Assembly (NCBI GenBank): GCA_016290995.1
Contig: JAEEVR010000009.1
Location: 1-64,000 of the forward strand
Source: Treponema sp.
GTDB lineage: Bacteria; Spirochaetota; Spirochaetia; Treponematales; Treponemataceae
Reading direction: 5' to 3'
DNA length: 64,000 nucleotides
Numbering within the stretch: position 1 is the stretch's first letter; every line of letters begins with the position of its first letter. This document shows, piece after piece, positions 49,474 to 58,307 of the stretch. Made by a program: the position numbers and the translations under genes. The notes below the pieces were generated by a model that was not told the DNA's origin, searched no databases, and saw only the letters and a list, made by a program, of their open reading frames with translations.

Positions 49474-50180
49474 ATTTTGACGGCAGTCAAAAACTGATAG
49501 GAAAAGGCGCCCAAGCGGAAGTCTTTTTGTATCAGGGATTCGCTTACAAAGTTTACAAAGCCTCGTATCCCGCTGAATGGATCGCTTTTGAAAAGCGCCA
49601 GCAGCGGGCTGTTAACGCGGCCGGCCTTTGCCCGGTAAAGTATTACGACACCGACGATCCCCACATAATCAAAATGGATTTGGTCAAAGGCGGCCAGTTG
49701 GAAAAGTCCGTTCTAAAAAATCCTGAACAGGGCTTCGCTCTCCTTGCGCGAGCCTTTCGCTTTGTTCACGCAGCTAACGCCGAGGGAACGGACATTCCGC
49801 CGCTAATTGACACCGCTTCCCTTGCGCTCACCGACAAAGAAAAGCTGGAAGCTCTTCCGACAATCGAGCGCCTTTGCAAAAAATACAAAAGCGTCGTCTG
49901 CCATTTGGACATGCACTTTTTGAACGTCATGATTCCTGACGGCGCCGACCTTGTCGCCGACAAAATCGATTTTACAATCATCGACTGGATGAACGCGCGC
50001 CTCGCCCCGCCTGTTTTTGACTACGCCCGCACCTACGTTATTTTTGAAGAGTTTGCAAAAGAGGCCGTGGACTTTTACAAAGCCTCTGTCTGGCCTGACA
50101 TTGAGGCTCTTGGAATTTCTGAAGACGATTTTTTTGCCGCAGTGAAGGTTTGCGCGATCTTGCGGAATCACGAAAAATAG
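49470..50180 (+). CDS. Aminoglycoside-phosphotransferase-fold kinase
   Basis: 236 residues from GTG 49470 (GTGA overlap with the SulP stop). Protein-kinase-like fold: the Gly-rich IGKGAQAEVFLY, Lys in YKVYKASYPAEW, the catalytic loop CHLDMHFLNVM (H145-x-D147-x4-N152) and metal-binding FTIIDWMNARLAPPVFDYAR. Size and motifs match small APH/choline-kinase-like enzymes that phosphorylate small molecules. Coupling to a transporter suggests the substrate may be imported, but nothing here identifies it. Ends overlapping convergent gluQ by 13 bp. Confidence 0.8.
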   Translation: MNFDGSQKLIGKGAQAEVFLYQGFAYKVYKASYPAEWIAFEKRQQRAVNAAGLCPVKYYDTDDPHIIKMDLVKGGQLEKSVLKNPEQGFALLARAFRFVHAANAEGTDIPPLIDTASLALTDKEKLEALPTIERLCKKYKSVVCHLDMHFLNVMIPDGADLVADKIDFTIIDWMNARLAPPVFDYARTYVIFEEFAKEAVDFYKASVWPDIEALGISEDDFFAAVKVCAILRNHEK

Positions 50181-51091
50181 ATTTTTCCTTCCCCCACAAC
50201 AATATCCTCCTGCGGCAACTTATTCCAGGCAAATATTGCCGCCGCCTCTTGCAAATCCATCGGCTTGCAGGACGGGGACATGCCGCACAAAAACATCAGC
50301 TTTCCGATGATTTCTTGGGGCGCAAAGCGCGTTCGCAAATAGCCTATGTCCAAGTCCTTGTCGCGCTTGGAAAGGCGGCGGCCTTCTTTGTCAACCAATA
50401 GCGGAAAGTGCAGGAACTGCGGTTTTTGCAAGCCCAGCGCGTCGTACAAAAACAATTGCTGGTGGGTTGAGGCAAGCAGGTCCCGGCCGCGCGCGACTTG
50501 CGTCACGCCCATAAGCGCGTCGTCAACGGTCACCGCAAGCTGGTATGAAAAATTTCCATCGGCGCGGCGCAGAATAAAGTCGCCTGCGTCGCGCGCGAGC
50601 TTGCATTTTTGCGGGCCGTAATGGCCGTCAACAAAAATCGATTCGCGGTCGGGGAGTCGGATTCTTTTTGCGGGTTCGCGTTCCTTTAAAAGCCGCTCGC
50701 GGTCTGCGGGCGAAAGGTTGCGGCAAGTTCCTGCGTAGATTGGAGTTCCGTCGTTTGCGTGCGGAGCGGAGGAGGCCAGCAAGTCCGCGCGCCGGCAAAA
50801 GCAGTCGTAGACAAGGCCGCGCTCTTCCAGCGCGCTAAAATATTTTTGGTAAATCTCGTCGCGTTCGGATTGGAAGACAGGGCCTTCGTCCCATTCCAAG
50901 CCCAGCCACAAAAGGTCGTCCATCAGTTGGTCGGCGTACTCGCGCTTGCAGCGCTGGCGGTCAAGGTCTTCGATTCGCAAAAGCCATTGGCCGCCGTCTT
51001 TTTTTACGGACAGCCAAGAGATGAGCGCGGCGTAAATGTTTCCCAAGTGCATTCTTCCGCTGGGCGACGGAGCGAACCTTCCTTTTGTCAT
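50168..51091 (-). CDS. gluQ: Glutamyl-Q tRNA(Asp) synthetase
   Basis: 307 residues, a truncated GluRS paralogue without the anticodon-binding domain. The HIGH-type motif is PSGRMHLGN, the zinc-binding region is CFCRRADL ... YAGTCR, and the KMSKS-type motif is RLSKRD. It charges glutamate onto queuosine at position 34 of tRNA-Asp. The start is supported by a -10 box 6 nt upstream. Confidence 0.92.
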   Translation of the reverse strand: MTKGRFAPSPSGRMHLGNIYAALISWLSVKKDGGQWLLRIEDLDRQRCKREYADQLMDDLLWLGLEWDEGPVFQSERDEIYQKYFSALEERGLVYDCFCRRADLLASSAPHANDGTPIYAGTCRNLSPADRERLLKEREPAKRIRLPDRESIFVDGHYGPQKCKLARDAGDFILRRADGNFSYQLAVTVDDALMGVTQVARGRDLLASTHQQLFLYDALGLQKPQFLHFPLLVDKEGRRLSKRDKDLDIGYLRTRFAPQEIIGKLMFLCGMSPSCKPMDLQEAAAIFAWNKLPQEDIVVGEGKIYFS

Positions 51092-51097
51092 GCGCTT

Positions 51098-51126
51098 AGT
51101 CTAGCGCTTTTCGCCGCCTGAGTTAA
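51098..51126 (-). promoter_or_regulatory. gluQ promoter, predicted leaderless
   Basis: Minus strand: TTAACT (51126-51121), 17 bp, GCGC then TAGACT (51103-51098), 6 nt, ATG 51091. Confidence 0.5.
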
Positions 51127-51157
51127 GGTCAGTAAAGCCTTTCTGTTCTGATTAACC

Positions 51158-51601
51158 CTAAAACATAACCAACGGAATCTCTAGTGTCAACGCTTCCGTT
51201 CCGGCGGGAATGGCGACCTTGTGCTTTTTGAAATTTCCGGGCGGGCCTTTGCCGTCGTAGTTTGAAAAGCCGAAGGGCTCTTTGGGGATTCCCATAAAGC
51301 CCGCGTTGAGGTCGCCGTCGCTGTTGGTGTCGTGAAAAACGCAAAAGGCGCATTCGCCGGGCTCAAGGCTTAGTTCTATCGTTACGGACGGAACGCTTGC
51401 AGGGATGCGGACGGTTTGGACGGGCTTTTTTTTCTTAAAGCTTTCTTCGCTGTCGTGCGCGCTAAGGATGATTGTTCCGCTTGCTGTCCTTATGTTTGTT
51501 ATCGTGATTTGGACGGAACGTTTTTGCGCCTGCAACCCCGGCGCGGCTAGGCAAAGCGCGCAGGCCAATAAAAGCGCCGCCATTGTGGCAAGTCTTTTCA
51601 T
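51158..51601 (-). CDS. Exported DUF2141 protein
   Basis: 147 residues from ATG 51601, fixed by its ATGA overlap with the upstream ferredoxin gene; the longer frame start is rejected. A signal peptide (MKRLATMAALLLACALCLAA, cleaved near LQA-Q) precedes the DUF2141 beta-sandwich: IRTASGTIILSAH, CAFCVFHDTNSDGDLNAGFMG and EPFGFSNYDG. Function of the family is unknown. It is the last gene of a TetR-headed operon. Confidence 0.85.
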   Translation of the reverse strand: MKRLATMAALLLACALCLAAPGLQAQKRSVQITITNIRTASGTIILSAHDSEESFKKKKPVQTVRIPASVPSVTIELSLEPGECAFCVFHDTNSDGDLNAGFMGIPKEPFGFSNYDGKGPPGNFKKHKVAIPAGTEALTLEIPLVMF

Positions 51602-52380
51602 CGCGCTTCCTTCATAGCTTTTTCGTAAATGTCGTACCTGCACTGTTCCAGGACGCGCTTACCGATAAGGGTGATGGCGCGCGCGGGGCAGTGGTTTACG
51701 CAACGATAGCAAAGAGTGCAAGAGCCGGGCGCAAAGACGGCCTTGCCGTTTTGCATTGCGATTGACTTTGTGGGGCAGCCCGCAGCGCAGACTCCGCAGC
51801 CGGAGCACTTGCTTGCGTCAATCTTAAGCTTTGAACGTAAGGCTTTTACCGTCGGGATGAACCACAAGCGCTGGCCAAAAAGGCCGGCAAGATGGTTCCA
51901 AAAATAAAGGCCGTCTTTGGGATATCGACCGTTTTTGCTGGACTCAACCGCGCGCGCGATTTTTTGTTCGGTTTGCTTTATGGTCGCAAGGTTTTTCGCC
52001 ATCGGTTTTTTGAGCATCGGAACGTCGCCGATCGCGTCGGGCATTCTTAGGTGCAGGCCCCCAAGAATTTTGGCGCCTTGTTTTTTTAAGAGCCTTGCTC
52101 CGACTCCCGCTCCGTCGCCGCTAAAAAGTCCCATCGTCACGATGACAAAAATTTTTTTGCCTTTGAACAAGGCTCCGTTTTGCGCGACAAAGTCTTTTAC
52201 GATTTTTGGAACGTCGCTGTAATGGGTGGGGTAGGCTAACGCTAGTTCTGCCGCCGCCGTTATGGTCTGTGAAGCCTCTTGGCAGCTTTCGATTGAGACG
52301 GCCTTTCCGCCTGTCGCGCCGGCGAATAGTTCCGCGCAGCGCCTTGTGTTTCCGCTTCCGCTAAAATAAATTACGTTCAT
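51598..52380 (-). CDS. EFR1-type flavodoxin-ferredoxin protein
   Basis: 260 residues. N-terminal flavodoxin-like domain: MNVIYFSGSGNTRRCAELF (FMN phosphate loop), LAYPTHYSDVP, VTMGLFSGDGAG. The C-terminal two-cluster ferredoxin (about 185-240) has CSGCGVCAAGCPTKS and CTLCYRCVNHCPARA, giving two [4Fe-4S] clusters. Such proteins shuttle electrons in anaerobes. It lies 10 bp after the TetR gene and is coupled to the DUF2141 gene. Confidence 0.9.
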   Translation of the reverse strand: MNVIYFSGSGNTRRCAELFAGATGGKAVSIESCQEASQTITAAAELALAYPTHYSDVPKIVKDFVAQNGALFKGKKIFVIVTMGLFSGDGAGVGARLLKKQGAKILGGLHLRMPDAIGDVPMLKKPMAKNLATIKQTEQKIARAVESSKNGRYPKDGLYFWNHLAGLFGQRLWFIPTVKALRSKLKIDASKCSGCGVCAAGCPTKSIAMQNGKAVFAPGSCTLCYRCVNHCPARAITLIGKRVLEQCRYDIYEKAMKEAR

Positions 52381-52390
52381 TTATGGTCTC

Positions 52391-52969
52391 CTAAAAATTA
52401 AAAGCGTTTAAAAAATCTGGAAGCTTTTCTTCCCAGTTGCAGGCGGATTTTACGCCGGGCATTGTGGCAAGAGAAGTGATTCCGTGGATAAAGGCCCAGA
52501 GCGAGATCGTGACGTCGTTCCATTTTTCTTTTGGGCAATTTTTTTGCGCCAAGACTTGTTCCGCCGCAGACTTAAAAATCGCAAAGGGCTTGTAGTTTTT
52601 TTGCGGGTCGGCTCCCTCGGTCAAGTCCAGCGCGATGTTGGACTTTCCAAAGAGAAAGGCAAAGTAGTTGGGGTGGGCCGTAAAAAACTTTAGGTAAGCC
52701 TTGCCCAGTTCCATCAAAAGGGAATCCTTGTTTTGGCACTGCGCTATCGTTCCTTCCAACTGGGCGGAAAAGTTGTCGCTCACGTAGTTTTGCATTTCCT
52801 CCAGCAGAACGTCCTTGTTCCCAAAATGGGAATATGGCGCCGCGTGCGAGACTCCGCAAAGGCCAGCGACCTTTCGCAAAGAAAAGCCGTCAAGCCCTTC
52901 CTTGGCCACCAAGTCGATGCCGGCCTCGATCAAGTCGCTCTTTAAGTTTTTGTGGTGGTAAGTGTCCAC
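52391..52969 (-). CDS. TetR/AcrR-family repressor
   Basis: 192 residues from GTG 52969 (SD GGAGG 6 nt upstream). The N-terminal HTH is LKSDLIEAGIDLVAKEGLDG, then SLRKVAGLCGVSHAAPYSHFGNK (recognition helix, read in parts). The C-terminal ligand-binding part matches WHG/TetR_C types. It heads the operon with the EFR1 and DUF2141 genes. Two near-identical sites with ACA-N-TGT centres overlap its promoter, so autoregulation is likely. Confidence 0.9.
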   Translation of the reverse strand: MDTYHHKNLKSDLIEAGIDLVAKEGLDGFSLRKVAGLCGVSHAAPYSHFGNKDVLLEEMQNYVSDNFSAQLEGTIAQCQNKDSLLMELGKAYLKFFTAHPNYFAFLFGKSNIALDLTEGADPQKNYKPFAIFKSAAEQVLAQKNCPKEKWNDVTISLWAFIHGITSLATMPGVKSACNWEEKLPDFLNAFNF

Positions 52970-52993
52970 TCCGCGCCTCCTTTTTTCTCGGGT

Positions 52994-53036
52994 AATCTTT
53001 ACACTGTCTAGATTAGCGCATAATCTTTACAGTGTC
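52994..53036. promoter_or_regulatory. Twin operator sites for the TetR-type repressor
   Basis: AATCTTTACACTGTC (52994-53008) and AATCTTTACAGTGTC (53022-53036) differ at one base and are spaced 28 bp apart. Each has an imperfect palindrome centred on ACA-N-TGT. The first lies downstream of the -10 and the second overlaps the -35 of the tetR promoter. Confidence 0.7.
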
Positions 53037-53038
53037 AA
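53010..53038 (-). promoter_or_regulatory. tetR operon promoter
   Basis: Minus strand: TTGACA (53038-53033), 17 bp ending in GCGC, TAATCT (53015-53010). The leader is about 33 nt and carries GGAGG. Operator copies flank and overlap it. Confidence 0.65.
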
Positions 53039-53110
53039 GATGTCGGCCCCGTTTTTGGGCTTGGAACCAGTCTTTTTTTCAAAAAAAATCGCGAATTTTT
53101 TTAAATTTTT

Positions 53111-53140
53111 TTGTTCGATTTTAAAAATCTGTGCTATAAT
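53111..53140 (+). promoter_or_regulatory. Promoter of glycosidase-ppx-ppk operon, predicted leaderless
   Basis: TTGTTC (53111-53116), 18 bp, TATAAT (53135-53140), 9 nt, ATG 53150. It supports the downstream ATG over the one at 53111, which lies inside the -35. Confidence 0.6.
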
Positions 53141-53149
53141 GAAAAGACT

Positions 53150-54580
53150 ATGAACAAAAGAGATTTCCCCAAAATCCATTTTTACGACCAGGATTTTGTC
53201 GATATTTACAACAAAACGTGGAACTGGATCGCCGATTTCTGGATCGACCCTAAAAAGGGCGCCAAGACAAATGACGGGTGTTTTGTGTACCCCGAAGACG
53301 GCGTGAACGTTTTAAACCACTTAGACGCGATTTTCTCTTCTTTCTTTTTGGTTTATTCAAACCGCAATTATTCCGCCAGCAAAAATTTGGACTATCTATA
53401 TTCGCGCCAGGAACGTGACGGCGCCATTCGCTTTAAATACGACTTAAAGAACGGAAAGCCGATCTCAGAAAAGGGAAATCCTGAGGGCGTGACTCTTCCG
53501 CTTTTGGCTTGGGCCGAGTTCAACCTTTACCACAAATTGGCCAACAAGCGCCGCGTAAAGGAAGTCATTCCCAGCCTTGTAAAGTACGTCAACTGGATTG
53601 ACAAAAAGTTCAAAAAGCCCAACGGCCTTTACGCCGCTCCCGCGGTTGCCAGCGGAATGTTCAACAGCCCGCGCGACAAGTGCGTTTACCCGATTGACTT
53701 TAACGCGGCCATGGCTTTGAACGCGCTTCACCTTTCTGCCCTTGGCGACATTATGAACGACAAGGAATTGAGCTTTATGTACAAAAAGGCCTACTTCTCG
53801 CTCAAGACCAGAATCAACAGCATGATGTGGGACCAAAAGACAGGCTTTTACCACGACCTTGACAAAGACGAAAAGATTCTTCCGCAAAAGACGATCGCGG
53901 GCTTTTGGCCCTTGCTTGCCGAAATCCCGAACGCGGACCGCGCCGAAACTTTGATCGCGCACCTTACTAACAAAAAGACTTTTGGAACGGATCATCCGTT
54001 CCCGTCGTTGAGCGCCGACAGCCGCGACTTTAAGGAAAGCGGAGAAGGCTACAAGGGAAGCGTATTCCCGGCGATGAACTTTATGGTCATCAAGGGCTTG
54101 GAAAAATACCAGCGATACGATTTGGCGCGCGAATGCTCAATCCGCCACCTCTACTATATTTTGGAAGCTCTCACTCCCGAAAGCAAAAAAGAAAAGGGCG
54201 ACTTGTACGAAGCCTACCTTCCCTGCAAAGAAGGAAAGGCCTCGCTTAAGGGAAAGTCAAATTTCCCGCGCCCCCGCTACTTGCAAACGGTCGCGCTTTC
54301 TACAATCGCTTTGATGATAGAAAACGTAATCGGCCTTTTGATCAGCCTCCCGCGCAAAACGGTTGACTGGATCATTCCCAACTTGGAAATTATGGGAATC
54401 GAAAATCTTTCGCTTAAACGCAACTTGATTACGATTCTTTCCAACAAGTCCAACCGCGGTTGGGAAATCCAAATGGAAAGCGAAAAGCTTTATTACTTTA
54501 CAATCAACATTCTTGAGCAAAAGAAAAAGACGCTGCCGATTCCTTCTGGCCGCTGCTCTATGTTGATTGACAAGTTATAG
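53150..54580 (+). CDS. (alpha/alpha)6-barrel glycosidase-like protein
   Basis: 476 residues from ATG 53150. No signal peptide, so cytoplasmic. All-helical, with trehalase/MGH1/GH63-like features: DGCFVYPEDGVNVLNHLDAI, VTLPLLAWAEFNLYHKL, GMFNSPRDKC, WDQKTGFYHDLDKDE, TIAGFWPLLAEIPN, and the closing YKGSVFPAMNFMVIKGL ... YEAYLPCKEG. Catalytic acids cannot be assigned with confidence. Probably hydrolyses an alpha-linked sugar or reserve glycan. It precedes ppx by 3 bp. Confidence 0.75.
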   Translation: MNKRDFPKIHFYDQDFVDIYNKTWNWIADFWIDPKKGAKTNDGCFVYPEDGVNVLNHLDAIFSSFFLVYSNRNYSASKNLDYLYSRQERDGAIRFKYDLKNGKPISEKGNPEGVTLPLLAWAEFNLYHKLANKRRVKEVIPSLVKYVNWIDKKFKKPNGLYAAPAVASGMFNSPRDKCVYPIDFNAAMALNALHLSALGDIMNDKELSFMYKKAYFSLKTRINSMMWDQKTGFYHDLDKDEKILPQKTIAGFWPLLAEIPNADRAETLIAHLTNKKTFGTDHPFPSLSADSRDFKESGEGYKGSVFPAMNFMVIKGLEKYQRYDLARECSIRHLYYILEALTPESKKEKGDLYEAYLPCKEGKASLKGKSNFPRPRYLQTVALSTIALMIENVIGLLISLPRKTVDWIIPNLEIMGIENLSLKRNLITILSNKSNRGWEIQMESEKLYYFTINILEQKKKTLPIPSGRCSMLIDKL

Positions 54581-54583
54581 GAA

Positions 54584-56140
54584 ATGAGCGCAAGGCAAAA
54601 AAAACAAGTTCCGCAAGTCAGGCCGGAAGCAATCATTGAAATCGCCTCCACGGGTATCCGTCTAAGCGTCGTTGAGATTTTGCCCAGCGGCCATTGGAAC
54701 ACGCTTGACCGTTCCGACATGCCTGTCAATTTGGGAATGGACATCTTTACTAGCGGTTCCGTCAAGCAAAGCACTATTGCCCAATGCATTCAAATTTTAA
54801 GCCGCTACAAGGAACAGCTTAAGTCCTGGGGAATCGTGGCCTCCGACACAAGCGTCATCGCCACCGCCGCCTTGCGCGAAAGCCGCGACAAAGATTCAAT
54901 CATCGACAGAATTTTCATCCGCACCGGTTTTGTCGTCCGCGTCATCGACGGCGTAGAAGAAAACCGTTTGATGTACCTTGCCGTGCGCGAATGTTTTAAG
55001 GACAGCAAGTTCAGTTTGGAAAGCGACGACTATATGATTTTGGAGGCCGGCGGCGGCTCTTCCGAAATGATGCTTCTAAAAAAAGGAAGCATTGTAAGCG
55101 CGCACTCATTTCGCTTGGGAACGATTCGCGTTGAAGGCCAAATCGGCCAGAGCGGAGAGAGCGACACGGCGCGGCGCTTTATCCAACAGTTCATCCTTAA
55201 CTCAAAAAATCTTTTAAACGAAGAATTCAGCTCGCTAAAGTTAAAGAGCGTCATCGCCGTTGGAAAGCAGGCGCAAATCGCCGCCCTTAACGTTGGCCAT
55301 CCCGTCTCGACCTTTTTGTGGGAGATGCCGCGCCAAAAGTTCATAGAATTTGTTGACGAAATCCAAGAGTATTCGATTGAAGAATGCCTTGCGCGCTTTA
55401 AGATCGCTTATTCCGACGCGGCGCAATTGCGCATCGGCCTTTTGATTTACAAGATGTTCGTAGAGATTACGAACGTGGCCAACGTAATCGTTCCTGAAAC
55501 AAACTTGCGCGAAGGCGCTTTGATCAACAAGCTTGCCGCTCCTAACGAAGACTTGCAGCGCGACTTTTACAAGCAAATTACCGCCGGCGCCTTGAACCTT
55601 TTGCGCAAGTACCACGGCGACGAAGGCCACGCCCAATTTGTAACGGACGTTTCGCTAAAAATATTCGATGCGCTAAAAAGCGAGATCGCGCTTGACGAGC
55701 GTTCCCGCGTGTTGCTGGAAGTGGCGGCGATGCTTCACGACATCGGCATTTTTATCCGCATGGAAAACCACCACGAGCATTCGGCCTACATCATAAGCAA
55801 TTCGGAATTTTTTGGCCTTACCCAAAACGAAATTACAATCGTCTCTCAAATCGCCAAATACCATCGCGGCCATTCAAACCCGCAGGACGACGATCATTTT
55901 CAAATGCTTCCGCGCGCCAGCCGCATGACGATTCTAAAGCTTACCGCGATCATTCGCATCGCCGACGCCATCGACCGTTCGCACACGCAAAAGTTTACCC
56001 AGCTAAAAATCACCAAGCAAAAAGATTCTTTGGTTGTTCATACAGGAAACAAGCACAACACAGTTTTGGAGCGGCAGGCTTTGGGCGAAAAGGGCGGAAT
56101 GTTCGAAAGCGTCTTTGGCTACAAGGTGATTTTGTCGTAG
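54584..56140 (+). CDS. ppx: Exopolyphosphatase/GppA-type phosphatase with HD domain
   Basis: 518 residues. Ppx/GppA ASKHA-fold domain: IEIASTGIRLSVVEI (phosphate 1 loop, variant), ATAALRESRDKDSIIDRI, MILEAGGGSSEMMLL (phosphate 2 loop) and RLGTIRVEG. The C-terminal HD domain (about 335-500) has VAAMLHDIGIFIRMENHHEHSAYI and ADAIDRSHTQ. It trims phosphate from polyphosphate or pppGpp. It stands directly upstream of ppk, the opposing enzyme. Confidence 0.9.
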   Translation: MSARQKKQVPQVRPEAIIEIASTGIRLSVVEILPSGHWNTLDRSDMPVNLGMDIFTSGSVKQSTIAQCIQILSRYKEQLKSWGIVASDTSVIATAALRESRDKDSIIDRIFIRTGFVVRVIDGVEENRLMYLAVRECFKDSKFSLESDDYMILEAGGGSSEMMLLKKGSIVSAHSFRLGTIRVEGQIGQSGESDTARRFIQQFILNSKNLLNEEFSSLKLKSVIAVGKQAQIAALNVGHPVSTFLWEMPRQKFIEFVDEIQEYSIEECLARFKIAYSDAAQLRIGLLIYKMFVEITNVANVIVPETNLREGALINKLAAPNEDLQRDFYKQITAGALNLLRKYHGDEGHAQFVTDVSLKIFDALKSEIALDERSRVLLEVAAMLHDIGIFIRMENHHEHSAYIISNSEFFGLTQNEITIVSQIAKYHRGHSNPQDDDHFQMLPRASRMTILKLTAIIRIADAIDRSHTQKFTQLKITKQKDSLVVHTGNKHNTVLERQALGEKGGMFESVFGYKVILS

Positions 56141-56168
56141 CGGCATTCGCATTTATTGGAGGAACAAA

Positions 56169-58307
56169 ATGGCGGCAGCAAAAACAGCGGGCAAGGACAT
56201 TTTTTTAAACCGCGAGCTTTCTTGGATAGAATTTAACGACCGCGTTTTGCGCGAAGGCTTGCGCCGCGACATTCCTCTTTTGGAACAGTTGACTTTCCTT
56301 TCCATCGTCACAAGCAACTTTAACGAGTTTTTCCAAGTGCGCGTCGCCAGCGTAAAGCGCCTTCTTAAAAACGCTCCCGGCGGAAAAGACATCTCCGGCC
56401 GCACGCCCAAGCAGCAGTTAAAGGACATTTCTTCGCGCGCCCGCCAAGTAATGCAGGCGCAGCAAGAGACGCTTCAAAAGCAAATAATTCCCGCCTTGGC
56501 AAAAGAAGGCTTTGTCTACAAGCGGCCCAAGCAGTTTAGCGTGGCCCAAAAAGAATTTGCCCAAGAAATTTTCAAGGCGCAAATTTTGCCGCTCCTTACG
56601 CCGCTTAGAACCGACAGCGACGAGTTTCCTAAAATCGCCAACCTCAAGTGGCACGCGGCGTTTTTGCTAAAGCCGATCGCCGGAATTAAAATCGTCAACA
56701 AGGAATTTGCCGCAAAGCCGGGCGCTCCGATCGTGGCTGTGGTTCAGATTCCCGACGCGATCCCAAATTTGATTTGGCTTCCGGGCGGCAAGGAAGAAAG
56801 CAAAGACTTTACGACTGTGGCCGATTTGCTTTTGCAATACGGCTCGCAGGTTTTTGATGGATATGAAATTTCAAAGTCGCTTTTGTTCAACGTAGCCTTG
56901 GACGCGGACTTTGCGGTAGACGAGGACGCCAATGACATCGTTCAGGCGATGCAAGAAGTTTTGGTGGCGCGCCAATCTTCGTTTGCCGTCAGAATGGTTT
57001 GCGACAAGTCCAGCTCGGAGCTGCAAAAGTTTTTGGCGCAAAAACTGGGCCTTAAGTCCGAGGATATCTACGCCTTTGACAATTTGGTCGATCCCGCCAC
57101 ATTGTGCGAAATCGGCGACGCGGAAAACACCGACCATTTGCGAAACGAAAGCTGGAAGAATTTTTCCAATGTCGCCTTGCCGGAAGACGAGCCTTATTGG
57201 GACGCGATAAAGCGCCGCGACGTAATTTTGCATGTTCCCTACGAGTCTTACAATCCGGTCGTAAAATTTTTGAACGACGCGGCGGACGATCCCGACGTTC
57301 TTTCGATCAAGATGACGCTTTACAGAACCGGCCGCGGTTCGCCGATAATCTCCGCGCTTGAAAGAGCGGCGCGCAACGGAAAGCAAGTCACGGTATTGGT
57401 CGAGCTTAAGGCGCGCTTTGACGAGGAGCGCAACATCGCTTGGGCCGAAGAGTTGGAGCGCGCCGGCGTTCTTGTAGTTTACGGCTTGGTAAACCTTAAG
57501 GTGCACGCAAAAATATTGATGGTGATTCGCCGCGAGCAGGACGCCTTTAAGCGCTACGTTCACCTTGCCACCGGAAACTACAATCCAAGAACCGCGCGCA
57601 TTTATTCTGACCTTTCGCTTTTTACCGCCAACCACGAAATCGCAAACGACGCGACAAAGTTCTTTAACATCGTTACCGGTTACTCGGCCTTGCAAAAGAT
57701 GAAGTACCTTAGCATGGCGCCTGTAGACTTAAAGAGCAAACTGCTTTCGATGATTCAGCGCGAGATCGAATTGTCCACTCCGCAAACGCCCGGCATGATA
57801 ATCGCCAAGATGAATTCGCTTGCGGACGAAGAAGTGATCGCCGCCTTGTACCGCGCCAACCGGGCGGGAGTGCGCATAATGCTGAACGTTCGCGGCATTT
57901 GCATGCTTTTGCCGGGCGTTGCCGGAATGAGCGAAAACATTCGCGTCGTTTCCATCGTTGACCGCTACTTGGAGCATTCGCGCGTATTTTATTTTCAGAA
58001 CGGAGCGTCGCCCGAAATTTATTTGGCCAGCGCCGACTGGATGCCGCGCAATCTTGACCGTCGCATAGAATTGATGTTCCCGATTTTGGACGCCGCCGCG
58101 TTCAAAGAAATAAAGCATGTCCTTGACGTTTACTTTGAATCCAACATCAACAGCTACGAACTAAAAAGCGACGGCTCTTGGGTTGCCCTAAAGCCAAAGG
58201 CGGGCGAGCCTGTAAAACGCGCCCAAGAAATTCTTTACAACGAGTACAAGGCGCGGGCGGAACGGAACAAGGCGCCAAAGACGAGGTTTACAGTTCGACG
58301 TAAATGA
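56169..58307 (+). CDS. ppk: Polyphosphate kinase 1
   Basis: 712 residues, normal length. N-terminal FLNRELSWIEFNDRVLREG, then central HVPYESYNPVVKFL and SIKMTLYRTGRGSPII. The phospholipase-D-like motif VNLKVHAKILMV carries the autophosphorylated His (H446 by count), followed by YVHLATGNYNPRTARIYSD and DRYLEHSRVFYF. It makes polyphosphate reversibly from ATP. SD GGAGG precedes the ATG; the stop overlaps the next gene (ATGA). Confidence 0.95.
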   Translation: MAAAKTAGKDIFLNRELSWIEFNDRVLREGLRRDIPLLEQLTFLSIVTSNFNEFFQVRVASVKRLLKNAPGGKDISGRTPKQQLKDISSRARQVMQAQQETLQKQIIPALAKEGFVYKRPKQFSVAQKEFAQEIFKAQILPLLTPLRTDSDEFPKIANLKWHAAFLLKPIAGIKIVNKEFAAKPGAPIVAVVQIPDAIPNLIWLPGGKEESKDFTTVADLLLQYGSQVFDGYEISKSLLFNVALDADFAVDEDANDIVQAMQEVLVARQSSFAVRMVCDKSSSELQKFLAQKLGLKSEDIYAFDNLVDPATLCEIGDAENTDHLRNESWKNFSNVALPEDEPYWDAIKRRDVILHVPYESYNPVVKFLNDAADDPDVLSIKMTLYRTGRGSPIISALERAARNGKQVTVLVELKARFDEERNIAWAEELERAGVLVVYGLVNLKVHAKILMVIRREQDAFKRYVHLATGNYNPRTARIYSDLSLFTANHEIANDATKFFNIVTGYSALQKMKYLSMAPVDLKSKLLSMIQREIELSTPQTPGMIIAKMNSLADEEVIAALYRANRAGVRIMLNVRGICMLLPGVAGMSENIRVVSIVDRYLEHSRVFYFQNGASPEIYLASADWMPRNLDRRIELMFPILDAAAFKEIKHVLDVYFESNINSYELKSDGSWVALKPKAGEPVKRAQEILYNEYKARAERNKAPKTRFTVRRK

